Shown here: positions 31,480 through 41,019 of the stretch, one piece after another | How the letters are laid out: the number at the start of each line of letters is the position of its first letter | Position numbering within the stretch: position 1 is the stretch's first letter | DNA from: Entomortierella parvispora | Taxonomy: Eukaryota > Mortierellomycota > Mortierellomycetes > Mortierellales > Mortierellaceae | NCBI GenBank assembly: GCA_963573315.1 | Contig: OY752150.1 | Location: 1,364,001 to 1,428,000, forward strand | Length of the DNA: 64,000 bases | Direction: 5' to 3' | Program-made: the position numbers and the translations under genes | The notes under the pieces: model-generated | Told to the model about the DNA's origin: nothing | Databases searched by the model: none | What the model saw: the letters and a program-made list of their open reading frames with translations, nothing else

Positions 31480-34400
31480 ATGGCTGGAATGCATCCCTCC
31501 CATTCCGCGTCCCTGTCCTCCAACGGACCTCTCGCAGACCCATCCGTTGTGATTGAACCTTCCATGGACCCCAACGGAGCAATCAAGGCCCCGCCCGCCT
31601 CATCCGGGCCAACGGTAGTGAACGCAGTACCTGTGACCCCTGTTCTTGAACCAAATGTGAATGGTATGGTCCCCATGAGCGCAATTATCCATCGCATGTC
31701 CAACGAGGCATTTTCTGATCTGGCCAACCTGTCCGAGATGTAAGTGGAAAATCTGCATTCCAATGGTCGCGTTCCATCAAAAAAGACAAAACGACTGATC
31801 CTCCTCGTACCCGAACCCTGTTTCTAGTTTACCATCGATGGATGATGCCCAGAGGAAACTTCATATCCTGGAATATGCACTTTCGAAGCGGGAACAATTC
31901 ATCAAACTCCTCGTCTTGACAAAGTGGGCCAAGAGCGCGCCAAAAATTCAACAGTGCCAGGTACGGATCAGATAGAGGATCTCTTTGAGAGGCAATATTG
32001 AATGATCGAATTGCTGACCCAACACTCTTTAACCGACGCGTCCATCTCTCGCTCATGTAGAATATTGTTGGCTTTTTACACAACCAAAACGAACAGTTCA
32101 CGCGTGCAGTCGGAGGGCTCTTTGAGACGTACAGGACATTTGGACGCGCAAGGTATGGATCCTAAAGCTTGCTTAGAGGATAGTAAAAGTGGCCGAATGG
32201 AGTGCTTATGCAGACTTTAATGTTCTGGATCTCTAGAGTACGCAACTATGATATACCCACCGCCATTGACGTCTTGACAACAGGAACATATCAGCGCCTC
32301 CCCTCAAGGATTAAACAAGTCTATGTTGCCGAGGAAAAGCCCACAAAGGCAGAGATGGCCTCAACTTTGGACCGCCTTGACGATGTCATACGGATGCGAC
32401 TTTTATGTGACGAACTTGTACCTCCTGCAATGAAGTACACTGTCGGCAAAGGAAAGGCGAGATTTGTGGTTGCGAATGAATTCGAAGTTACGCTGACTAT
32501 ACCCGGGCCAGGAACACTGGAAGATGTCCCTTGGCGTATTATCGGCCTAAAGATACTAGTCAAACCCGTTGGTGGATCATTTCAAGGTAAGAGGTTATTA
32601 CAACCATCCTTTTCTTCCTGTTGTTACTTCAGTTCCTAACACGTTCCCATGACTTGATGATGCATATTAAGGTCTAGAGACTTCTTTGAACGAGGCGCAG
32701 ATGAAAGGGATCATGATGATGGCACAAAAAGAGCTAGAGTCATCTTCCACGCTTAGTGCTCCTCCGTCTACCCCGATGACTGGCACAGAAAGCAAGGCGC
32801 CGGCCAACCAGGCGTTGCTCAGGCTCTATGACTATCTACATATGCTTTCCTTGCACTTGCTTGTTGAACTGGTTTACATTCAGGTATGCAGACTGAATTC
32901 TCAAAAACCAAGAGTCCAAAGTCAAGACTGTCTCGGCCACGCACTCACTGAACGTTCACTTTTCTCTTGTTTTTTGTTCAGGCCTTTCACTTGCTTCGAT
33001 CTGGATGGACAGATAGACTCCGTGTTGAAATTAACCAGTCGAGGTCTGTTGTCAGGCTGGTTTACTGGCATAGCGGCTATTCACCTCCAACGTTACCACC
33101 GCCGACTCTAACTCCCAAACGCAGAGCCTCGGCGACGCCTGCCTCAGCTGCTGCTGCTAAAGAGATTGCAGCGGCAGCATCTGCCCAGCACGAGCACTTT
33201 CTGGAAATCAGGATCGAAGAGCCAACTGGTCCCGCCACCAAGATACCAGATGGTCTAGCAGGAGCATTGGTGGATCCAAAGATTCTGGGGTACCCGAAAG
33301 CGTCGATAAAAGTTGTCTGGAGCCAGGTCGCCAAGGGAATCGTAGCTGAAAATGAAACAGGTGCTATTCTAGAACTGGTAAGAAATGGGATACACTGCTC
33401 GCTGGAACGATGTAAGCGATAAGGGATAGCTTCTAATCTTAATTTCGATAGGACCCCTCAAATTTGAACATTGAGAGATTGCTTTTGCGAGCTGTCAACA
33501 TGCATACTAGTCAAGCGATGCAGGGGTTCTATGACCGACTCCGATCCCATATCGACAGCATGAAGTCCCAGCCGGAAAATCAGGATGGTGCCCGTTTCCC
33601 ACCCGAGGACATTAGAATGGAGAATACCGCTGTTGATGAATCTCAGACGACAGCTTTCGCCTCGCGAGCCTTAACAGATTCGCAGACGCTACTTGTTCGT
33701 CTGAAAGGGGATCGATGGATCAGAATCAGGATTGATGTTCGGACAGGGCGTGTCGTTGTTCGAGAGGTTGGAAAGACGGGTGAAGGCGACGATCGTAAGT
33801 CTCCTATAAGAGAAAACAGGATGGATAAAGAGGTTCGGGATACTTATGTCACCTCTGCTGTCTAATCTCTCTCAATAGCTGTTATTGCAGCTTTTCAGGC
33901 AAGACTCAATGAGAATGCCAACAATATCGTTGACGCTCTGGTCTCTCTTCGATTCTCTGTAAGTTGACAATGACTCCAACGTGAATTTTTTTCTCAAGCG
34001 GATGCTAATGCTTCCATGTAATATAGATGGCAATTGTTGAACTCGAATCCACAGGAACCCTGCTTGGCCTTCAACCTTACCGGCGCATTGCACTTGGGAA
34101 GGCAGACACGGCACAGTTTGGTGTCAACATTCAGCAGATATTGTTTCTTCAATATCCCCAACATCCTCGACACTATCTTGTTCTTGGGGTTGTGGATCAA
34201 CGCTTCCGTGTATGGTTGATCGAAGTAGCGCCTGCAGAGAGAGAAATCGCTGGAATCTGGTTGACGCTGAAGTCGATCATGCCTGTCTACTGGCAGGGAC
34301 TGAAACGACAGCGATCCGCCCAAGAGGCAGACACCAGCCCTAAAAAACTGTCTGCAAAGAGAAAATCTGTTCAGTTCGATATCGAAGACGATGTGTCAAT

Positions 34401-36172
34401 GGAGGCTTCCGATATTGATGAGTATGGAAAAAGGATGCCTTGAACTCGGAACCGTTATTGAAACCAGCCCACTGACATCCTTCTTTCCTCTAGGCTTACT
34501 CTTGATCAGGATGTACTTTCTAAATTGGAGTCTCTCGGTAGAGTTCGCATCTGCCATAATGAGGCAAGAGCTCAGCTTCAGGAACATGGAATTCGCTACC
34601 ATTATCTCTCAGCCCCTTCGTTAAGAGTTAAAGCAGGAGAAAATTCAGAAATGTCAGGGATGGCAAATATGGTTCCACTGCTGCGACTTGACCCAAGTAC
34701 TATTTGCAGGGGTTCCGCAGATGGACTCTTTTTGTACGTGGGTGCCAAATTGACAGGATGGTGGGGCAGTCAAAGAGGCACCTGCAACTTTGTGATCCAA
34801 GCAAAGTTTGCCCCAGGAGTCACTTTGCCCAGCATGGAAGGCGAATCCCTTGGTAAGAAGATACCCGTGAACTAAGCGAGCATTTCTTCAGCTCCTAGAC
34901 GGAACTGCTTACACAACCATATTTTCCGCTGATAGGCACCTGCGTAGTATTCAATGCAAAGACTGAATTATTGATCTTCAACTACAAGACGCGGGGAGCT
35001 TTCGTTGGCCAATTCAAGGAGGACTGGGAGAGAATTGTCCGCATGCTGAAAGTGGTTCGTCAGCTACATGCACCAACATTGCCGAGCCCCTCTATTGAGC
35101 TCCGCGTATGCCATCTTCATAAGGTGCAGCTTCAGTATTGTAGCCGTTATCTTTTGACAATCCAGTGGATGCCCGCACAGACCTTGGATCAGAAATCATC
35201 GACCGGAGTTGTTATTTCCAAAGCGCCGCGGTTCAAGCAGGGCTTTTATGAGATTGACTTGTCCGAAGCAGAAGGCGATAGTAGCGTCACGATCAATCCT
35301 CATCGCCGGATGCGATACTTTTTGCAGGACATGTTTAATCGGGAGGCCGACTTGCATAGTCTGATGAACGTAAGCAAAGAGCCACTCTGACGACTGACGT
35401 AGACTACTGATTTTGATTCACAACTTCTGACAATCGTCTTGCTTGCTCCCTCCTAACATAGACTGTCATTCAGACATGTCCTATCCTTGAAGTTTTGGAC
35501 CGACTGGAAGACACTGTAAAGGAGGACAGTATGGGTATGAAGTTGCTGTCTGTTGTTCCTCGCTCTGCTCATCACATCAGGGTTATTATCGGCTCAAAGT
35601 AGGTTCAAGTTAAAAGATACGGGCGGATGGGAGAGGAGAAACAATGTTGAGTAGAGACCGACTGACTTAATTGCTTGTATAGGTTTGCGTTGGACATCAG
35701 AGCTTATAGTCGTACCCATCTTTCCATGTTTGATGCATCATTCCCTACCGAATCTTTTGGCTCAGACCTGCCTCCGCCTCCAATTCCCACGACTGCCCCG
35801 GCTCTTCTTACAACTCCTGGACGGGTCATCCCTCCGACTACTCGAGGACGACTTCAATATGGACCGATTAGCAACCTCTTGGGCATCATTGGTGGAATTG
35901 ATGTTAACAAGGAAGACGAGGAGTTCAGTAGGCTGCAATCGAATGTATCATCGGCTCGGAGCGATACTGATCACTCTATGGAGGTCATGATGGACCATCC
36001 AAAGGTAGAGTCTGAGGAAGCTTCCGGTCGACGCGCACCTCTGACACCTCCAACAACCCCGCGGGACCAGGAGTACGAGATGATGACCTTACAAAATGGA
36101 CTCATCTGCTCTCGGAATATCAGTGGGCGGGTTCTCTACCGCCTTGTAAGGCACATGGAAAGTCTTGTTTGA
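31480..36172 (+). CDS. MED14: Mediator complex subunit 14 (Med14/Rgr1)
   Basis: Thirteen exons (31480-31739, 31828-31960, 32061-32152, 32237-32586, 32672-32883, 32982-33377, 33452-33794, 33879-33958, 34027-34421, 34494-34852, 34936-35369, 35462-35598, 35683-36172), all in phase, about 1226 residues. The N-terminal block has the Med14 signature (MVPMSAIIHRMSNEAFSDL, KRE...LLVLTKWAKSA, VGFLHNQN, YDIPTAIDVLTTGTYQRLP). The rest alternates repeat-like beta/alpha domains and ends in a P/T-rich tail. Med14 is the backbone that links head, middle and tail modules of Mediator, carrying activator signals to polymerase II. The start ATG follows a pyrimidine-rich leader; an out-of-frame ATG lies 7 nt upstream. 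Confidence 0.93.
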
Positions 36173-36428
36173 TCGACCTGTGCCGGCATTTTTTTTTTCT
36201 TTTTTTTTCTTTTTTTTTTTTTTTCAGCGTTCGCTTCCTCCTTGTACACTACCCTTCCACCGCTCTCACAAACAAAATAATAAAAAATAAAAATAAGGTC
36301 GTTCTACTGATCTGTTGTGCCTGACAAGAGGAAAGGGAAAATTGATCTTTTTTTATGTGTGATATGTCACTGGCATGATGACTCTGCTGCTGTGTTGAAT
36401 ACGGAATCGAGTCTCTTTTTGACCTTGC
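36173..36428. other. Shared 3' flank of MED14 and a small minus-strand gene
   Basis: Contains T-runs at 36190-36224 and an AAATAATAAAAAATAAA stretch at about 36280 that can serve as a polyadenylation signal for MED14. No gene seen. Confidence 0.4.
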
Positions 36429-36945
36429 CTATGATAGCAACGGGAAGGCGAGCATGAAGGATGTTGAGAACAGCAGAGCTGAATAATAGAAGAGGTTGTC
36501 GCTGTAAATAGCTCTATAGTGATTTTTTGTTGGACTTACGACCGTGTTCTCGATCAATAGCGCGAGCACTGGCTTCTATCATCATGGCCGCGGCCTTGTC
36601 TGCAGCCCTGGAGGCTTCATCGGCGGTTTTGGAGGCCGATCGAGGCAAGATGTCGTTTTCTTGGCTAAGGGACCCCTCGTTTTCATGCCAACCTGTACAC
36701 CAGTGAAAAAGAAAAGTAAAAAAGGCATTAGGTCGCACTGTGTAGAAGAAGGAGAAGGAGACTCTTTAAAATCTCCTCGTCATCAAGAAGGACGTACGTT
36801 TATGGATTTCGACAATGCCCTGAAGTCTTTTTAGGACCAACTGAAGAGTGATTTCGTCGATTTGCTGCGAGACAGAGCCGATCAAGAGGGCCTTTTCTGC
36901 CGAAAGAAGTTCATTCTCGGTCCTTGGCCGTTTACAATTTGGCAT
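36429..36945 (-). CDS. Small helical protein of unknown function
   Basis: Two exons are well supported: 36945-36798 and 36692-36540, joined in phase by GTACGT...TACAG. They give about 100 residues rich in Ala, Ser, Glu and Lys, with predicted helices (SVSQQIDEITLQLVLKRLQ, then TADEASRAADKAAAMMIEA). A third exon from 36478 keeps phase with a GTAAGT donor but ends after about 16 residues at 36429. Another frame in the same place is longer and looks more protein-like, so the C-terminus is uncertain. I recognise no family. A basic, cysteine-containing start (MPNCKRPR) might be a nuclear signal. Confidence 0.4.
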
Positions 36946-37398
36946 GGTCAGGAGGGTATTATATCGTGCTTGGTCGCGACTTGTAGGCGATGGAGCAAGA
37001 AGATGAAAAAAGGGACAAGGACAAAAAACGAGAAATGACCAATGGAGACAAAAAGGAATGCATCATGCAACGACAGAATGGTTGGTTGGTGGCAAAAGTC
37101 ACGCGACTTTCGCGTTTTCTGCTTCTTTTTTTCCTTTTTAATTTTTTGCGACAGAGGGATGGCGATCGGGGGGTGATGCAGATGATTGGCTGAAAGAGCA
37201 ATGGCAATAAGAGAGTAAGGGCCTCCTTGTTTGCCGACTTCACCTTGCAACAAGTGTTCCGGTGGTTTACAGGGGGCTTGTTAAGGCCAAGCCATTCCCT
37301 GAACGGTTATCGAGGGATTGGAAAGTGTTTATTCAGCACGGTCCACTTGGTGATCAGCGAGCAATGGGTTGGGTCACACACGTTCTCGGGAGTACAGA
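36946..37398. other. Intergenic, start of accessory island
   Basis: Promoter side of the small helical gene. A near-palindromic GTCACGCGAC with a nearby TTCGCG lies at about 37097-37115. A plus-strand open frame at 37262-37492 with a C-x2-C pattern overlaps the next gene antisense and has no recognisable motif. Confidence 0.35.
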
Positions 37399-37794
37399 TC
37401 AATGTCGATCGTGCCGAGTCCAGGGTAAACACCCCGGGAAACGCTGCGAGCGAGGACTGAATCTAACTATTGAGGATGCATCCAGGAAGTAACTCCTGTC
37501 TTCCCCAGTCGGCTTTGCTGTCCTGAGTAATCCAGAGACTCTGTAGTATTGGTTGATCGATCGTCCTGACCGGTCTTTGCGCCGAAGGTCATGAAAAGTA
37601 GCTGCCAAGTCATTACTTCGTTCTGTGTCAATGGTCACAACCATATCGTTTTGCTGCAAGTCACCGTACGATATGTGGGCAAGGATTGCATGACGATGGC
37701 TGTGGTTGTTGTGCAAAACATTCACAAACGGTTTGGACGAAACCCGGATAAGAACATTAGTAAGCCATCTCGTGCGCGAGCGTGTAGGAGGCAT
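37399..37794 (-). CDS. Small OB-fold-like protein (cluster member 1), hypothetical
   Basis: Single open frame of 131 residues with no recognised family. Its second half, YYRVSGLLRTAKP...SYFLDASSIVRF, has the beta-strand pattern hydrophobic-x-G-x-L followed after about 12 residues by alternating hydrophobics. The genes at 38470, 45467 and 46552 share it (VGDRLQAKGRL, VGTRLRISGFI, VGNQIRIKGDL). An OB fold binding single-stranded nucleic acid is one reading. A 20-nt match to about 39840-39860 shows local duplication. The start codon is a guess, and an upstream exon is possible. Confidence 0.4.
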   Translation of the reverse strand: MPPTRSRTRWLTNVLIRVSSKPFVNVLHNNHSHRHAILAHISYGDLQQNDMVVTIDTERSNDLAATFHDLRRKDRSGRSINQYYRVSGLLRTAKPTGEDRSYFLDASSIVRFSPRSQRFPGCLPWTRHDRH

Positions 37795-38469
37795 AGGATA
37801 TTTTCTGAGAGAAGATAGAGTTGCGTAAAGCGGGACAAGGAAAACGAGGCAAAAGTAGAAGAGGGAAAAGATGAGGTGAGTAAGAACTCGGAAGATTCTA
37901 CTCCACTGTTATCCATCCCTCATTGGCATCACAAGAAAAGTCGAGTCCTTCAACAGTCTTCCGACGTGTGACAACTTCTTGAACGGGACTTGTACAGGTG
38001 CTGTACAGTACAATGCAGAACTGTCGCCCACACCGGAGCACTGCCAAGACCATTGACAGGTTTCCAGCCTCCGTGTTCTTCAATCGATCGTGGTGTCTTT
38101 CAACCCGATAAACCTCCGGCGTATGGATGTGACAATTGTAGCGGGAATGCAAGACTCCAGAGAACCCGATGTCCGCCCTGTTATCTTTCAATAGTTCCCT
38201 CCTTGTGTGTTTCGGTGAATATAGACCACGCCCCCGGGGCAGGAGATATCTTTGAAAGGAAAGGCCATGCGAAGGTTACCACAATAAGCGGGAAAAATGG
38301 CATTTTTACGTGGGGAATTCGGAAACAATGGGCAAGTGCAAACAACGGGTTCAGCATCGTGACATCTCCTTTGCTTCGTTATTCTTTGTCCTTCACCAGC
38401 CTTCATTTCTCTTCTCACCCCACTCCCTCCCCTCCCCTCAAGCTCATTGACCTAACCCTCCTGTCAAGA
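37795..38469. other. Divergent upstream region of two OB-fold-like genes
   Basis: No supported gene, although one plus-strand frame runs from 37990 into the next gene without a stop. Its upstream part lacks the compositional pattern of the downstream protein. C/T-rich from 38385 to 38440, as before other plus-strand starts. Confidence 0.4.
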
Positions 38470-39738
38470 ATGGGTATCCATATTCCAACCGACTGGATGC
38501 ATCTCGTCGTGCAAGAAACAACCTGTGAGATGAAAAGTGACAACACTATCACGTTTGAAACTGTATGTAAATGGAAAGGACATCGTGTCTCTCTCGAACA
38601 AGACTTGTCTACTCCAGCAACTCCCTCTGAACAGTTTGTTGCCGGCGCCATTGGCGAGCTCAAAGTTGGTGATCGATTGCAAGCGAAGGGCAGGCTAAAA
38701 GTCAGAGCACGTCTTGACCAGAACAACAGCTCCGTCCTCGAGTTTTGCCTTCTGGCTCGTGAAATCAAGGCCGACAAGAATCAATCTGATAACGACCTTT
38801 CAAGTGAGGACAAATCTTCTGGCGACAACAGATCTTCCAGGGATGACGACTCTTCTAGCGACGGCGACACTTCTAGCGACGGCGACTCTTCCGACAACAA
38901 ATCTTCTGGCGACAACAAATCTTCTGGCGGCAACAAATCTTCTAGCGACAGCGACTCTTCCAGTGACGGCGACTCTTCCGACAGCAAATCTTCTGGCGAC
39001 AACAAATCTTCTGGCGGCAACAAATCTTCTAGCGACAGCGACTCTTCCAGCGAGGGCGACTCTTCCGACAACAAATCTTCGGGTGGCAGCGACTCTTCCT
39101 GTGGCGACGACTCTTCCAGCGATGACGACACTTCTAGCGACAGCGACACTTCTAGCGACAGCGACTTTTCCAGTGGCGGCGACTCCTCCGACAACAAATC
39201 TTCGGGCAGCAGTGACTCTTCTTCCAGCGATGACGACTCTTCCAGCGATGACGACACTTCTAGTGACAGTGACTCTTCCAGCGACGACGAACTTTCTAGC
39301 GATGGGCCTGTCGGCAACACATCTTCTATCGGCGATAGATATACTAGTGACAAGTCTGGAACCTATCACAAGGCGCCTGAAAAATTTTCCATAGTCAAGC
39401 GGGAACATGAGGCCAGGGCTGGGAACAAAAGATTGCGGAGCGGTGTCGGGAAACCTGGAGAGAACACTGGAAGCAGACGCCAAACCAAACGGGCTCGGGG
39501 GCCGTCTAACGTGAATAACCTCGCCAAGGATGGATCGGACAATGCAAAGACTTCCGACCACGATCGCGATTCCCTGCCGTTGGTGTTGCACGCAGGGGCT
39601 CAAAGTGATCCGATCGGATTTTCTCAAGATGTGATGGAAACCATTTACACTCCCGGGGTTACTGAAGCTTTGCCCACAGAGTTGATGCAAGAGGAGACTG
39701 TTTCACCCTTTGTCGGTATGGTGGCGATCCAGTGGTAG
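38470..39738 (+). CDS. OB-fold-like domain with long Ser/Asp repeat tail (cluster member 2)
   Basis: About 422 residues from the ATG at 38470. Residues 1-105 are a compact beta-rich domain (IHIPTDWMHLVVQE, VGDRLQAKGRLKVRARL, VLEFCLLAREI). The T-x-W-[IM]-x-[VL] start and VGxxLxxxG motif also occur in the gene at 46552-47593. Residues about 110-280 are an almost pure Ser/Asp/Gly/Asn/Lys tract built from units such as SSDGDSSDNKSSGDNKSSG and SDSDSSSD, which is repetitive at the DNA level too. The C-terminal 140 residues are basic, then acidic (RRQTKRARGP). The Ser/Asp tract is an ideal CK2 target. No function can be assigned. Confidence 0.55.
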   Translation: MGIHIPTDWMHLVVQETTCEMKSDNTITFETVCKWKGHRVSLEQDLSTPATPSEQFVAGAIGELKVGDRLQAKGRLKVRARLDQNNSSVLEFCLLAREIKADKNQSDNDLSSEDKSSGDNRSSRDDDSSSDGDTSSDGDSSDNKSSGDNKSSGGNKSSSDSDSSSDGDSSDSKSSGDNKSSGGNKSSSDSDSSSEGDSSDNKSSGGSDSSCGDDSSSDDDTSSDSDTSSDSDFSSGGDSSDNKSSGSSDSSSSDDDSSSDDDTSSDSDSSSDDELSSDGPVGNTSSIGDRYTSDKSGTYHKAPEKFSIVKREHEARAGNKRLRSGVGKPGENTGSRRQTKRARGPSNVNNLAKDGSDNAKTSDHDRDSLPLVLHAGAQSDPIGFSQDVMETIYTPGVTEALPTELMQEETVSPFVGMVAIQW

Positions 39739-41019
39739 CGAGGCTGGTAGTATCACCATAACCATCTTGAATTTTGAAAAAAAAAATAAATAAATAAAAA
39801 AAAGTACACGATCAAAAATCTCTTTGAGCAATACTTTTGTACTTCGTTCTGTCAATGGTCATTTCATCAACCATACACTTGCATCCGATGAGGCTCGGCT
39901 CTGAAGCTTGGTCTGGACCATGGTACAGAGAGAATCTGATACCTTCTTGTATCACATTTTACAACATGTCGAGGAAAAGGTTCTTCAAAGTCGACCAGAG
40001 AGAATTGCCGATAGGGCAGGCACATCCGAATAGTCAAGGTCGGATCGAACCTATCGCCCAAGTATTTCAATGAGCCTGTCATTCGTCTTGGAAGCAGAGC
40101 AGTATTGATAAAGGATATACTCTGCCACAAACAAACAGTTCTCACAGACGTGCAGGCAAGGTGGTTACAGTTGTTCTTGCCGTTTCCGACCACTCCATCA
40201 CGGTATCACCTCTGGTATTGTGGAGGTCAAAGCAAAATCTTTGGGTTAAATGGCTAACATATGACGCTCTGCCTTGACCTCAGACTTTTGCTAGTTGTGA
40301 GCCCCATATTTTTGTCCAATGACAAAGCCCTCTTGTCTCCAGAACCATTTCGGAAGTCCCGCATTTCCCGTCGCCCTTCCCATTGCCCTTCCCCTCGCCC
40401 TCTTGTCCTTCTCTCCTCACTTGCCATAAGACATGATTGTAGACTACAAATAGTACAAAACAACGAAGTGGATGTAAAAAAACTGGGCGCACTTCCTTGA
40501 GGTGAGAACGAGGGCCTTCGCCCTCTTGAACACTGTTCGACTGTGTTACTGTAGGAAGGGACATGTTGTTGCTTGTCGGCCACTGCTCTCAACTGCTCTT
40601 GTTTGTCGATCGCTTTTTTAACTTCACAGCACTAGTTTCCCCAATCTCAAGCACTCCCACGCCAAAACACCCATCTGGCAGGCTGCAGCGCACGTCCAGT
40701 GCGATCATCCTTTACCGAGGTTCAAGTGCAGTGATCTCAACGAAGACACTGAACATGGTGGTGGTGCTTTGTATATTAAATAAGCTGTCTCCCCTCCTTT
40801 GTACAGTACCTCTCCTCCCTTTCCTCTTTCTCTCTTTCTCTCTTTCAAGATCAGTCGTAAAAATGAGGCAGATGTCAGCCCTACAAGAGATACAACATGC
40901 GGTGATGTACAGTACATGCTAAAAGTCACCTTTGCATACATGTATATAAGATGGGGCTCACTTCACTCGATCCCATTCCTTTTGTTTAATCCTCAAGACG
41001 TTTTTCTTCGCCAGCTGGC
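39739..41019. other. Intergenic; holds a decayed copy of cluster sequence and TED1 promoter
   Basis: At about 39838-39862 the plus strand repeats CTTCGTTCTGTCAATGGTCA, matching cluster member 1 at about 37616-37637 with a 2-nt gap. A short minus-strand frame around it has a similar peptide (MTIDRTKY against VTIDTERS), so this looks like a degenerate paralogue. 40240-40900 shows no gene. A TATATAAG box lies at 40943-40950. Confidence 0.45.
40943..40950 (+). promoter_or_regulatory. TATA box of the TED1-like gene
   Basis: TATATAAG 70 nt upstream of the start codon at 41020, in an otherwise noncoding region and at usual spacing for a short leader. Confidence 0.5.

Noticed and set aside
37262-37492. 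Plus-strand frame with a C-x2-C pattern
   Set aside because: No second ligand pair or family, and it overlaps cluster member 1 antisense; too short to support.
38781-39690. Long minus-strand open frames opposite the Ser/Asp repeat
   Set aside because: They are by-products of the repeat unit; their peptides are pure low complexity and no start or splice context fits.
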